Shown here piece after piece: positions 38,056-51,300 of a stretch of DNA of 64,000 nt. Within the stretch, counting starts at the first letter, position 1; each line of letters opens with the position of its first letter. This stretch comes from Polytrichum commune. Taxonomy: Eukaryota > Streptophyta > Polytrichopsida > Polytrichales > Polytrichaceae. Under the pieces are notes generated by a model. It worked only from the letters and a program-made list of their open reading frames with translations. It did not search any database and was not told where the DNA came from. The DNA is taken from the NCBI GenBank assembly GCA_950295325.1, contig OX485805.1:45098758-45162757 (forward strand), read 5' to 3'. Made by a program: the position numbers and the translations under genes.

Positions 38056-38241
38056 GGTGTACATGGGGGCATCGTGGCATCGTGGCAGGTCATTGGGGGG
38101 GGGGGGTTTATGATCATGATCATGGGCATGGGCATACATGCGTATGGTAGGTAAACACCGGCATGGGTGCACAACGTTTGGTTCATCCGGGATATTAATT
38201 CATATGCAGGGGTGCAATGGATTGGAGCAACTTGGGTTCAA
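38056..38241. repeat. Poly-G and CATGGG-rich spacer before duplicate copy 2
   Basis: A run of about 13 G (near 38095) is followed by ATGATCATG and CATGGGCATGGGCAT repeats, ending at the left edge of the duplicated block. Confidence 0.5.
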
Positions 38242-40089
38242 GCTAGTATCATTCATGTGTACTCATAATTGGATGGAGACTAGGTCTAAATGCTCCCATT
38301 GGTCTAGACCTCGTGACTTGTAGTTGTAAATTTGATACCCTTACCCATACATGATTGACTCTTGTGTTTGATATATCATGTGGTGTCATCCATATGGCCA
38401 TTCTATTTTGTGGTTAGTATCTTATACATTGTAGAGGGCTTACTATTTCATCTTTACCTATGTCGGAATGTAATTTTCACGTGGGATACAAATGGTCTTA
38501 GCGATTGTGAGCATGACACATGCCAAACATTTAGGGGGAAATTATTATTTTATGACAAAATAAAGAGACATCCATGGTACCATATGATTAAGTTATTTAA
38601 ATCAAAGAAACCGACCATGAGTGGTGATACATGAAAGCTTATGAGGTATTTTCAAAGGAGTCCAATTTATTCGTATTTAGAATACAACATTTAAGTTAAT
38701 TTTTATTTTCAATTTATAATATACAATTAAAATCACATCATAATTATACTTCTACACCTATTCACCTAACCATGTAATGGAATCCTCACTACAAATGCAT
38801 GAAGATGGTGATCATATTTGTGATCTATCTAGCTTATTCTTATAGGATTTGGAATTAGGAATTTATTTGAAGTAATTATCAATTTATTAGATACATAAAT
38901 TAATTTATGTTTTGCATTATTTGATCTACGATTTATTCATTTGGCATGGGTTAGTTTGCACCCCTCGCATACTTAATATTGGCTATGCATATATGACAAG
39001 TGTGTGACCATTGCAAATACGTATCAATTTCCCATTCATGTGTCTGAGTCGTGATTATCTATTGGACACACTAGTTTGAATTGCCCTTTGGAGGTCAACC
39101 CCATATTCCTAAACCCTAAACCCATGTATCAAGGTGATTCTTTAAATTATAATTATGGTTCTTAAAACTTCAAATAGTTGCACTTTATTCATATATGTGA
39201 TTGTTTAAAATCAAAACTTAATTAAAAAACCTTCTAAAAAACCATTGGTTCTTTGTCGGATCTTTGAATTTTTTTTTAAAATAAACAGGGCCAAAGGTTC
39301 ATATATTATAAAAACTCTCAAAACCTGAAAACCGAAGGTTCTTTGCTTCTAGATTTTTTTGTGAAAAGTGAAACTAGAAGTTAGTAACAAAATCAAATAC
39401 CCACCCAACATTGGTAAAAACCTCAATGCACACAAATACGAACTAAATTGGATGGAAGACCTCTTTGTTGACCTCAAATAATAGTGTTTAACTCAACATG
39501 ATCATATGCACGACATAAACATGAGGGTATGATCTAAATCCATAGCACAAAATTAGACTCTCAACCACAAAAGAACCTTAAGCCACAAGATTACTCTAAC
39601 CCAGCAACCAAGCTATCAATGACAATAAAACCTCCAGCCACTCCAATACTCTAAACCAAAATTTGAACTCTTTCTCATAGCAAATTCTACGGCAACACCA
39701 ACATCTCAAGCCAAAACAAAACCCACAGCCACAATGTAGGGAGAACTTGGAAACCCTAGGAAAACGTTGACAATTGAACCCTTGTCATCCACGCTCTGTA
39801 GGTCCAAAATGAACATAAATTTCATCAATTAATTTCAATTCAACCCATTTATATTTTCACCAATTTTTTTCCTTCTCTAACATCATAACATTAAATAACA
39901 AGAGCAAAGGCAGCACTACCTTTGAGTTTTACTTAAGCTATATTTAATCTATTTGGGTAGTTACTTTCAATGCTTAGAATTAATTATGTCGGTTTCTAGG
40001 ACAATACTAATGCCAAGTGGTGGTAAAGGTTCTAATATAGGCTAATTACGATCTAAACAAATCTAAATAGCTATAAAGCAGCAGGAAAG

Positions 40090-40555
40090 CACGGGTAGAT
40101 CACTAAGTGCATTTTAAAACGACGTGCCGCATAATATAGAGAGGATTAAAATCATTTGTAATAAAAACTATAAAGGAAATCCAAATAATGAAGGGGCCAT
40201 TAAATGTAGACAATCCCATTATAAGTAAGTTAGATGGACATAAAATGTGGGCCAATATTTTTTTGTAAAATTAATATAGGGGCTGAAGATAAGGATCCTA
40301 GAAGGTATGTTTAGTATAGTATGTAAATGGGTTTAGGACTCACGGGGATGGATGATAATTGGTATTTCCGTCTGTCCAAACATGGCTTATAAGGAATATA
40401 AAGTACAAAAAATTGCAGTGACTTGGACAATATAAGTAATGGATGTGTGCAAACAAATGGGCCATTTTTGAATTTTAAGTAATTATAAGGAGGCTTTAAT
40501 TCAGCCTTTGAAGGTAAATAGCCCCAAAACAAAAAAAACCAGTGATCTACCCGTG
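40090..40555. mobile_element. hAT-like MITE, family CACGGGTAG, copy 2
   Basis: Same insertion as 5227-5724, inherited through the block duplication. The right flank keeps GTGGGTAC (40556-40563). The left flank and its target copy have been deleted, joining the element directly to GGAAAG. Confidence 0.8.
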
Positions 40556-42714
40556 GTGGGTACTCAAAGGGTACCCTCCTAGCATTGCTACTTAATGTCA
40601 TGATTCCCCTAGGTAGGCGTTGTAATGGCAATTAAAGTTAATTGTTATTGAAATTTCCATGTTAACGTTTTTTTTCCTCCATGGACATAGCACAAATTAG
40701 AAGTGTAAGCATTACAAAACAAAGGAAGGATTGCTTGATGTTTGAGATATTTTCCAATGAAAATTTGGAGTACCTTATAAATCCATATGGATCAATTCCT
40801 ACAATATCTTGGATTCTTAAGTTACCAAATACATGGTACATGTATTTCAATCTTCATGTCCCAAGACATATATTCCTTCATATTAGATGTATTTGTACTC
40901 CATATACATGATTGAGTACAATAGCACTACATAATTTTTGATATTTAGTGTTGCATGTGTAATAGCATGACTTCCCCTATTTTGAGGCGTATGCTGGGTT
41001 AAACTTATGATCGACAACTTCATCACAAGGGTCACCTCATGACACTTGGAGTTCAAGTGCGCTTACTAATATATTGGCATGAGTATGTTCAACAATGTTA
41101 TGAGGTGTATGCCTATGTTACACAATGATCTACAAGATGACTAAGGTGTACACAAATGACACTTGGCATTAGTATGCTCAATAATGTCTTCCTCTTACAT
41201 ACTAAATGCAAAACTATCATCTCAAGTATCCCAACGTGCTACGCTAAATGTCATAATGTTTTCTCACCTAATTAAGTTACTTATGATGACAAATAGTAAT
41301 AATATTGGCAATTAGTGGACATAACATTTTGCAACCTCTAGACATCTAGTTTAGGCCCTTTGCAAATAGTGTCTATGACACTAAATACCATAAACGATGT
41401 GCAATGATTAACCTACAATATAGTAATAGTAAGTTGTAATAAGATAGTATCACTAGGTATATTTAGATGTCAATAGGTAATTTCTAAATGATATATCTAG
41501 ATTAATAAACCTCAATCAATTAATAAGTCTTAATCTATTATACATATATGTAGATATACAATATAGATTTGTGCATGATGCAAAGTATGCTTGAGGTTTG
41601 TGGCATGTATGTAAATTCATCCATTATGGATGAGAGAAATCCAATAAAAGCATGTCCCCTTTAAGTTGAGGGTCAATTCATTCCCACTAGACTTCATCAA
41701 ACTAATTTTGGGTTCCTGATGTCATTTTCATAACCAACAAAAAATAAAATATTTATCAACTACCTAAAATTGGAAATAATGTAATGACATGGATTACCAT
41801 CCTAGGGCTTTGGTTTCCAGTGCATTCTACCACTATGGACCATTCAATCGTAGTGGGATATTTAGGTGAACTGTAATAGATTACTTTGCAGTGCATGACC
41901 CTACCAAATGGAATTGTATATTACTTTTGACAAGCCATGTTGGACACCATGTCAAAATAAGGAGCCCTTTCCGATAACAACAATTTCAACTAAACACATG
42001 TGAACTTAAGGGTTTGCCTTTTGACTAAGATTTACATGTGCCCATTCATTGTGGTGTTTACCTTTGAAACGATGCAATATTCTTTAAGATCCCTTTCATT
42101 TTTGTGATTCAATTTAGGAATCACAAAAAGGCAGAGAACTTGTGGCGAAAAAAAAAATAGATCAACTTGAAGATGAAGCAATAGCATGATTCATGTTGGT
42201 GGCAAAACCTAAGTAGGCTCTTTTCCTTTGGATTCTTCCAATTGGTGGTGTGGACTTTGAATACTCAAATCTCATACTTAATGGGCTTGGACCTATTGAA
42301 CCATGTGTGCATGTGGTGTAATCGGTAATTCATACATGCCACATCATCTGTGACATGTCAATTGTAGGGTGACCTTCTAAGGATTTCCGGTGCACTTTAC
42401 CACTATGGATCACCTTATGGATGGGATGGCAAATATTGTTCAAGTGATCTACATGCATGCCGTCTTTGGATCAAATCATGAGACTTGTGAGAATTTTGTC
42501 ATTGGTGTAGACGCATGTGCATTATAAAAGGACACGATTCTTGCATATCTCGCATTCAATCAAGAGCAACGGAAGATGTTTGAGACATCTTGCAAAATGC
42601 AACAAATAAAGCAATATCATCAATTTGATTAAGGTGTTATTCTTTGATATGATGATGATGATGATGCTTGGCAAAACGTTGGACAATATCATTCTTGTGT
42701 TTCTCTAAATTTGT

Positions 42715-42809
42715 GGCTAGGGCGAACCAACCCGTACATTGGTTCATTGGAGGCAAGGGTTTAGGCATCCAACAAGAAACAAGTGTATGGGTTGGTTTGC
42801 CCAAATCCT
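42715..42809. mobile_element. 95-bp MITE, duplicate copy
   Basis: Counterpart of 8893-8987 with the same ends; flanks AAATTTGT and AAATCTGG. Insertion predates the duplication. Confidence 0.6.
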
Positions 42810-43300
42810 AAATCTGGATGCCAAGGCCTATGATCAGGAAGAACCGGCAATTAGTTACAGATAAATCGGTTGAGTTTGAGAAATAACCGGTTGAAGTTCA
42901 AAACTGCAAGAAAATTACAATTCATTTTAAAGGAATATATAGAAGAATATACCCCAATTTAATAAACGAAAACCGAAGGATGTCAACATGTAACCGGTTG
43001 GACTTGCAAGCACTAGCATCTCAACCGATTATGCCCCAAAATCTCCCCGATCAGTGGCCAACGCTTGAGGCCAGAATGTCGGTTAATCAGATGTTGGTGG
43101 GATGACTCGAAGCTCGGGAAAGTGAATGGTCTCAATGGCCTTTGGCCAGTAATCAAGAGCTACATCACAAGGAAGTAAACCAGAGCAATTAATGGAGTAT
43201 TAAGTATACATCTTGCATGCAGCCACAATAGACCAAGCACGCGGAAGCCACTCCCGAGTAGATATGTACAGACAATTTGGAAGGAGCACCCTAAATTTAG

Positions 43301-44010
43301 GGCCTCGTTCAACCTCCCCCTATGAGCTTTTTGGGGAAGGTAGATCCGGGCAGGGGCAGCCCTCCAAAAAGAAATCAAGAATTTTTGGACCGGACCGAAA
43401 ACTTCTGCCCGTTTCGTCCGACTTCGAAAAGACCATTGCCCTTGCATTCTTGAAGTCCACTTATCCACAATTCCCATATTGAGTGCACTTCACCTTCAAG
43501 GTCCAAAACCCAATATATTTGTTCACTTCCATTGAGTATACGAGCAATTCACCGGGATTTTATTTTCGATATGCAACCGTCAATAAAGCATGTAATCAAC
43601 TTGGAAGCAAAAAACATTACAAAACCCTCATTAGCATTGAGGTTATAGTTTTTGTGACTTACCATTGAAAAGGTCTTTGTCATTCTAAAATGAAACTATA
43701 ATTCATGTTTTATTTATTTTTAGTATGTTTATTCTATAATAATTTAATGTAATACCTTCTACTTTCACACAGTATTCATACACATTCAAACTAATTAAGT
43801 GTGACTGAATGTAATTAAGTCTAATTAATCCTAATCAAACTAAACTAAATCAAGAAGTATGCTTACAAAATTGATTAAGCCTAACTAATTATATAATAAC
43901 AAACTGGAATTAATCATGATTAATTCAGATATGAGGAATGATGTGCCTAATTACACTTGTTTCGAATGTGTATGTATACTTGTAGAAACTTAGGCCCTGC
44001 GCTCAATTAC
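43301..44010. mobile_element. Long-inverted-repeat MULE, left half, split by the giant element
   Basis: Counterpart of 9492-10202 in copy 2. Begins GGCCTCGTTCAACCTCCCCC. Its right half resumes at 61605, after the 17.6-kb insertion. Confidence 0.75.
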
Positions 44011-44046
44011 GGCCGGGGATTCGTGGCACTCAAGTAAAATCATCCG
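44011..44046 (+). repeat. Left terminal inverted repeat of the giant MULE
   Basis: 36 bp identical to the reverse complement of 61569-61604; similarity then drops. The adjacent 300 bp match the right end of the 1.47-kb MULE at 12469-13934. Confidence 0.9.
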
Positions 44047-44214
44047 TAGAAGCTCATTCATCTTATTGAATGAGATCAACCACTTTAGAATGACCCTTAT
44101 GGTGTCGGCTCCTTGTCTCAAGGTGACTAAACTTTTGTGTCTAAAACCATCTCAACCTAATTAAAAGGGTGTTGATAAATACAAAGTTTTGTGCACCTAA
44201 AATTGAGTGCCTAG

Positions 44215-44340
44215 TGTAGAGCAAGTGGATGAATCATGGGTTGGCAACCCATCACTATTAGTTGGGATATTTTTAAGAGCAAGTGGGTGCATCATGGGTT
44301 GCCAACCCATCACTACTCATGCGGTTATTTTTAAGAGATT
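44215..44340 (+). repeat. Tandem duplication of about 60 bp near the left end
   Basis: GAGCAAGTGG, ATCATGGGTTG and CAACCCATCACTA occur twice in tandem. A single related unit is found inverted near 13665-13715 in the 1.47-kb relative. Confidence 0.6.
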
Positions 44341-46331
44341 AGCATGTCATTTTATTAAGCCATTTAAGGCTCCTTGCCCCCTCATCCTCTCATCTTTGTG
44401 TGAGCGGCTCTTCCCCCAACCTCCCGGGTTCTTCTCCCCCCTCTTCATTATTTCTCTTACACTCACTTTTGTCATACTCTCACATTCTCTCTCACATCAC
44501 TCACCTTGCATTCATTTTGGCAATGTATTGTTTAGTGTATCATAGCTTAGCAATTGCAAAGTTGAAATGTAGGGAGAAAATGTTAGCACTCAACTTTTTT
44601 GAAATCTTGCAACTTGTATTTTGATCTATGAAATCATTTTTCTTCTTGTATATATAATGTTGTGCATTTGCTTAGACTAGGTGCTCAATGTATTAGACCT
44701 TGGCCTTGGAATTGTTGTAGTGCTAAATGGATGTAGTAATTTCTCATGCTATCTATCTTCTTCTGCTTCTGTGAATTCAAACTGCTATGTGTCACACGTG
44801 CAGAAAGGTCACTCATACTTTGGACATACTTGATTCTTAAATTCAACCTGCTCATCTGTAACTAATCTCTGGTTCATCTGTAACTAATCTCTGGTAGAGG
44901 CTCATCATGCATTGCCTATCTCACTGCTGGATGAGGGTCAGGTTCTGTAACTAATCTGTAATCTGTAATCTGTAATCTGTAATCTGTAACTAATCTGTAT
45001 CTAATCTGTAAAACAATTTTTTTTGAAAAGGCCTCAAAGGTAATGGGATTATGACCGCATCCTTATGTGATTGCTCCAGTTTTATCACACTTACCATTCA
45101 TGTCATCAAACTTCCATAACAAATAGAGTTACCTGCAGAGTCCTTCAAAGAAAGAAGCACCAAAGTCCTAGTAATATTTTTTCTGTTAAGGACTTTTCTA
45201 TTAGGTAAGAGCTTGTTTGAAGCCTCTTGTGTCGAGCTTGGTTTAGAAACATTCATGCAATTCCTGGGATCTCTTTTGTCATTGCAGTTGTTTGTTTAGA
45301 ACTTTAGGTTTTAAGATAGGGTCTGTGGGACATGCCCCCCAAAACTCTGGCTCAGCCTATACACCTGGTCCTTATACTGACAAGCTAGAAAGCTGGTTCT
45401 CTGTAATCTGACTACTTTTAGCATATCAAATCGATCCTTTATCAACTTGGGTCACTTTGTGCATAAGCTCCCAAACTCAATTTAATCAGGTAATTTGTAA
45501 CTAATCTGGTTCTTATAAGGTTCATCTGTAACTAATCTGTAAGGTTCATCTGTAAGGTTCGTACTTGCATCCTGTACCTTTTGATCCCTTGGACACACAT
45601 ATCTAGACGGATTATAAAGCTTGCTTACCACATTTTCTTTCTAATTGTTGTAAATCCCCAAATATTCGAACACAATACCTAACTTAGTTGGAGACTGCGT
45701 GCATGTACTTCATGCTGCAGTGGTGCGTAATAAATTAGACATAAATTAGGCACTCGAAAGTTCACTGCAAGATCAGCCACATTATTTCCAATAAATGTTA
45801 ATACTTTCAAAAAAAATTGTACAATTTCCAAAAATGTGCTCTGTTTTGAATGTCTGCAGAAAAAGTTAGTTTTCATTCTGTCAATCTCAGAGTTGTATAG
45901 TGATTGTTTGCAAAACTTTTGATGGGACTTGCTTGCATGTGGAAATCATGCTTCTTTAGCCAGTTGACATTGTTTTGATAGGCAACATTACATGTACAGT
46001 TTGTTATTCGAGGATTAATTGGACAAAATTTGGCCCCTAATCTAATATCAACTAAGTATGATATTTAGTGTCATGGTATTTATGTTACTATAGCAATATT
46101 TTGGATGATATCACTTTATGAATAAGTAAACAAATGTTATCATGGATGATGGATGAAATCATATCTTCTCATAACTTGTGATGAAATAGTGTTAGATGAC
46201 TGAAATTTGGATGAAAAGTCATTAGATAAAATACAGTTTACAACAAGTAACAACAAATGTTGGGCTCACTAGCGGTTAGTTTATTCATTTATTGACTCGA
46301 TGTGATTTTTTGGGGATTTTGGTACAGAATT
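44341..46331. other. Left arm of the giant MULE, no confirmed gene
   Basis: A pyrimidine-rich stretch at 44370-44510 resembles a plant promoter or leader. Repeats of TAATCTG and of CATCTGTAACTAATCTG cluster at 44865-45010 and 45490-45560. Splice-like TACAG at 46322-46326 just before the zinc-finger ATG leaves open an upstream exon. Confidence 0.4.
44936..45012 (+). repeat. TAATCTG minisatellite
   Basis: Runs of a 7-bp unit, CTGTAAT, alternating with CTGTAACTAAT. Smaller clusters occur at 44865-44900 and 45490-45560. Confidence 0.8.
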
Positions 46332-47639
46332 ATGACAAATATTCCAACTATTGTCACTCCACTAACCACAAAAATTCGGATGGCTCTTAACATTGAACCG
46401 CTTCCCCCAACAATAGTGGACATTGCCCTTTCGGAATGTACCATTGCAACACATTCACAAGGTAATGTTTTAACCATCTTTGCTACTCCTTGAGTAACAA
46501 AGATGGGTTTTTTTTTGCATTTTTTCTTTTACAACACCCTATCCCGTTAATTGTTTGTAATAATCCATGAAATTAAAAACTAACAATACCTTATCTTATT
46601 GATTTTTGTAGATGTTCCACCCATCCATTTGGGATTGGCTTCACCATCATCTCTTCTTGAGGCAACGGGAGAGAATAATGCAATGGATGATGAAGAACAA
46701 ACATATTACATCCCAATGGATGAAGATGAAGTTTCTGAAGGTTTACCGCATCTACGGGAAAATGAGCTCCCCGTCGAAGGGGTTGCTCAATTGGATGTAC
46801 ATTGGGCTATTCGAGGAGAAGGCGCTCGGAAGAAGTTTCATTGTCTTTGGGTGGAATGCAAAAGAAATTATGTAAGTAAACAAAAACTAAAAAAACATTT
46901 AATTAATGATCATTGTTTTCTTGATGTCGAAGGAGGTGGTAAAGGAGGAAGACCACGAATGCCGGGGCCCACGAGGACGCGTTCAACCACGGTGGAGGAG
47001 AATCGCATGAATAATCTTCGGGCTTTATTCAATCCGGTTGCCCGGCTAAAACGTCAAGACGCGAAGGCCAAATCTAGATGGGCCATCGCCGCCGAACGAC
47101 AATGGGAGAATATGCTTCGAGATGCAGCTGAGAATCCCTTGCCAGATGAATTGCCCCCCCTCGCCATGTTTTTCATCCGGTCAGTCAAAACTAATTTTGA
47201 CTTTGTCACGTGGGGTGATGCTCTTTTTGATCCTGCCACATGGACGGCCTTCAAGCGAAGCAAATCCATTCGGAACCGGATTGCGAGATCAAGATTGCCA
47301 TACATGTCTACGCTTGCACCCGCGTTTTCCCGGGAACGATATGAATTGAAGGAATCCGCAAACATTCGTGAACTCGCTTTTCATGAGCTCGCGGAATATA
47401 ACACCGTAGCGCATGTCCATAAAACACTACTAGAAAATCGACAAAAAACGACTTTGTTTATGACTGTTATTTGAGTCATTGAGGACTACAATGACTATTA
47501 ATTTTTGTGTTATTACGGACGAGTAGTAACGGACAGATAGTCGTTGGGGACGTGACGTGGGAATTTGGATGATATAGTCGTATAGGACAGTCGTAAAAAT
47601 GGACAGCGGACGTGGCAAACCAAGATGACTGGTATTTCA

Positions 47640-47800
47640 CGTGCCATTACGTGGCATCCACGACACGACCTCACATCCAAATCATCATCTATCGTGGCAT
47701 CCACGCCACAACCTCACATCTAGGTCATCATCTGACGTGGCATACACGCCACGTCATCACATCCAGGTCATTATCTGACATGGCATGAACGCCATGTCAA
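47640..47800 (+). repeat. Tandem repeat of about 50-55 bp in the CACTA left subterminal region
   Basis: Three to four units share ACGTGGCATCCACGCCAC and CTCACATC-AGGTCATCATC. Each contains a small palindrome around GTGGC-GCCAC, a candidate transposase-binding repeat. Confidence 0.65.
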
Positions 47801-47931
47801 CAAACACGTGGCTCCCGAGTCAATTGGCCACGTCATCGTAACATGTGGGCAAGTAATATAATGCCACGTGTTCATAAACATAGTTTTTGTGTAGTCATTT
47901 TCCAATTGTATCATAAACGCCTATTATGTTA

Positions 47932-48112
47932 CTATTGAATGACTATTGAACGACTATTGAATGACTATTATGTTACTATTGAACGGCTATTGAACGGCTA
48001 TTGAACGACTATTAAACGACTATTGAATGACTATTATGTTGCTATTGAATGACTGTGGAACGATTATTGAATGACTATTGAGCGACTATTGAATGACTAT
48101 TGAGTGACTGCA
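47932..48112 (+). repeat. Short subterminal repeats (ACTATTGAAYG)n
   Basis: About fifteen units of an 11-12-bp motif, GACTATTGAATGACTATTGA and variants. Clustered short subterminal repeats are typical of CACTA transposons. Confidence 0.8.
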
Positions 48113-48394
48113 TGCTAGTGACATGTGCACGGGTTTAGGCCATCCGTCAGCATATTGAGGCCTGGTTTAATCACTCATTAGTAGGCCATCTTTTAGCACA
48201 TTGAGGCCCTGGTTACTCAACGACTTCAAAGTTGCTAATCAACGCATGCCAATGACAATGAGAAATTGCGATCGTATTTGAAAAACAATACATATTTCAA
48301 TTTTATTCATCTATTCCCAACAAAATACGTGGGCTCAAAGTTTACAATACGGAAGCCCTCTCGGACCTCCCTAATAAGTTCGTGGGGGGAGAAA

Positions 48395-51300
48395 TCATAC
48401 TGCTATCAGGTTCCTTTCGTTCCACAGTGTGCACCCTCCCACCACATCTTTTATTATCCATTGGTCTCTGTCCTCATGTGGATATGCAAGTTTCACGTCA
48501 CCTAGGTAAGCAGTGGTCACGTCCACTTTGTAGCAAAACTCCGGAATGACCTTAAAATGAAACTTATCCACACCCCCTACACCGCTGATTTTACCAATGG
48601 CCACCTTCCGTCTCTTGTTTTTTGGGCTCATCATATGCACGGATTGCCCAACATTGAACTGCACCCATACACCATCCACAAAACAATCAATGACATACCT
48701 CATACAATGTAAGTATCTAATTAGCAATGTGTCAGCAAAGAAGTGGACTGCTGAATAACTAGTGAATGACTGATGTCTGACTGGTGAATGACTGTTGTCT
48801 GACTTGTGAATGACAACAGTTGATTTTCTTTGACCCAATCTAGTGAGATCAATAGCATTCTAAGGTTGTCACACAAGGGCTTTGAAAAGCAAATTTGCAA
48901 CATAGAGTTCAAGTCAAATCGCACATGAATCAAAAGCATTCTAAAGATCATTAATGTGCTCACATTAAGAGGACATTAAGGTTCTTTTCTCACCAGCAGT
49001 TTCTTTGGCCTGTGTGTAGTCTCATCAAGAAACATCTGGATTTTGAGTGTCCATGCTTTAGTGACAGCTGCACTTGAGTGTCCAAACATATACACCTTCG
49101 GGATCCAGAGGCTGTCTGACCGTACAAAGGTGTGCACCTCTACTCTGTGCAGCTGCTCTCCCCAATATAAGGACAAGGCAAACAAGGAGAGATGGCTATC
49201 AGATTTGGGAGGGTCAAATGTCTGAGAGCAAAAAAAATAAACCACATTGCCCTAGAATTTCCTAAGGTCAGCATTCTGTAGCATATGTGCACAAAGTAGC
49301 TATACATGAATTAGAACTATAAAACTTGCCACATATAAGCAGGAATTACATGAAGTATTCCATTAATTGACATAAACCATTACACTAGACCCACACACCT
49401 GTGTAGGCGCCACAAACATTCCACATGTTGGAGATTTGGCTTGAATAACAGGACCAAAACCATGGCTTTGTACAGCAAAAATTTCAGCCACAGGCAACTG
49501 CCATGGTGGATCAGTGACCTTCCTTCTGCAGCAGACTAGAGCACTTGCATCCTGATCCATCACCCATCCATAAGTAAACTAATTTCAACCAGCTCCTAGC
49601 ACACACAGAATATTCAAAATCAGTTTTCCTTTGAAAAAAGTTGCCACAGGGAACTAATCCAGTGAACATAACTTGTGGACAAGTATGTAACACAAGTTAC
49701 GATGAAAAGTTAACATAACTTCTATTTTTATAAAAAAACACTCTTGACAGTATAAAGGCTGACATAATAAGGATTGAAACCAGGTGAGGGGCTCGAAACT
49801 ATCATTTTTGAAGAAACTTAAAAAATAAAACCTTACCAGTTCAAAATATTCATCCTCAAGGCGACGCCACACCAGATGACTGTCCGAGATTGCGACTGTC
49901 ACCTGCCCAACGTGTTCCAGGTAGAATACATCCTCCAACACAATATGTCCAGATTCCTTGGCTGGTCCCCTGTCACATTTAGTTGCCCCAACACAGTTGC
50001 CATTGTTCCCACTGCAGCAAGGATCCTTGGAGCTCATAAATTGATTTTCTTGTTGAATTGTATCAATGGGCACGTACCGAAAACTTTCACTCTCCATCGC
50101 CCTGGAATATCACAAAGTCAAGATTTTTTGGTATGAAACAAGCAGAATAAAAATTGGGCATGTTATTAAATAACAACACATTAACACAATTCCAGTAAAA
50201 CCTACCAGAAAAAAAAATGAATGGTGACATAAAAAGATAATGGAAGGAACCAAATGAAATCGGATACAAAAATAACCCTACAGATGATGCAATAATCTAG
50301 CTAAGAATATGAAGGTTTGTATCAGTCGAACATTATGACATAAAAAATCTAACATTTAAAAAAAAGCTTCTTGAAACAGTTTGACAAAAAACCAGAATGA
50401 TGTACTCCACAAAAAAGCTTTGAGGCAATGCAATAACATCCTGAATCACTGATGTTTACTGAAGAAATGCCTGTTGGGGCTAACATAGATGGTAATTCGC
50501 AATGGCGACATGCTAATGAAATACTGATCACCTCAACCCTACAAAAGAAGTCAGAGCTTCTAATAGCACCTTTCCTCGTATCAAATGCTTATGCTACATA
50601 ACAGATTCTAGACTGGCACAGTGATGATAGAACCGAGGTTCAGACCAGGTCTTCAGGACAAGGGTAAGTGGACGATAGTTAGACAGACATGAACGAGATC
50701 ATGGAAGACATAAGATCCATGCCCGCCCTGACCTTAAGTTTGGCAAGCATTCTGAAGATGTTTTCTTTGCCCTTCTCACATCATGCCTGCAAGTCTTGGC
50801 CTGTTCCTGACCTTCCCTATTCTCCTCCCTTCTTCTACAAGAGCTTATACAACAACAACGTTGCAATCCAAAGCAACAAGTAACTGGGAACTTTGGACTT
50901 GATCTCATGATCCATGTAGGATTGTGGACATAATTTTGAAGTCGTACATATGTTGAAATGTTGCTGGATGGAACTACTTTGTTGTGAATGGGCAGAACAT
51001 TGCAAAGAGGAGTTGAAGTGTATGTTCCCCAAACTCCTACACAGGTTTCCAGCATCGTACTTTGCCTGGCTTAGTGAAGCCTTTGCACCTTCAGAGTCAT
51101 CTCTGCATTTGCATCAGAGAACCAGTTCCTTCACTTACATCTGCATGATCGGATTCATATTCAGCAAGTCGAAAATTCTAAAGTGGACGTTATACTTGTG
51201 CCTCTTGTCATCATCACTAAATTGCACACAAGGATTTCACCCACAACCACAAAATAAACTCAAAGGCCTTGCTGTTCATTTCTCAGTGATATGTCTTAAT

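Larger units (their letters stand above)
38242..44010 (+). repeat. Large duplicated block, copy 2 (left part)
   Basis: Matches 3215-10202 apart from the two stretches missing here (6737-7746 and 5061-5225 in copy 1). It stops at the 9-bp target CTCAATTAC (44002-44010), where the 17.6-kb MULE begins. The match resumes at 61605. No host gene recognised. Confidence 0.85.

Noticed and set aside
46612..46875. Overlapping 87-residue frame at the zinc-finger exon
   Set aside because: An alternative frame of an exon whose C2H2 frame is clearly the coding one.
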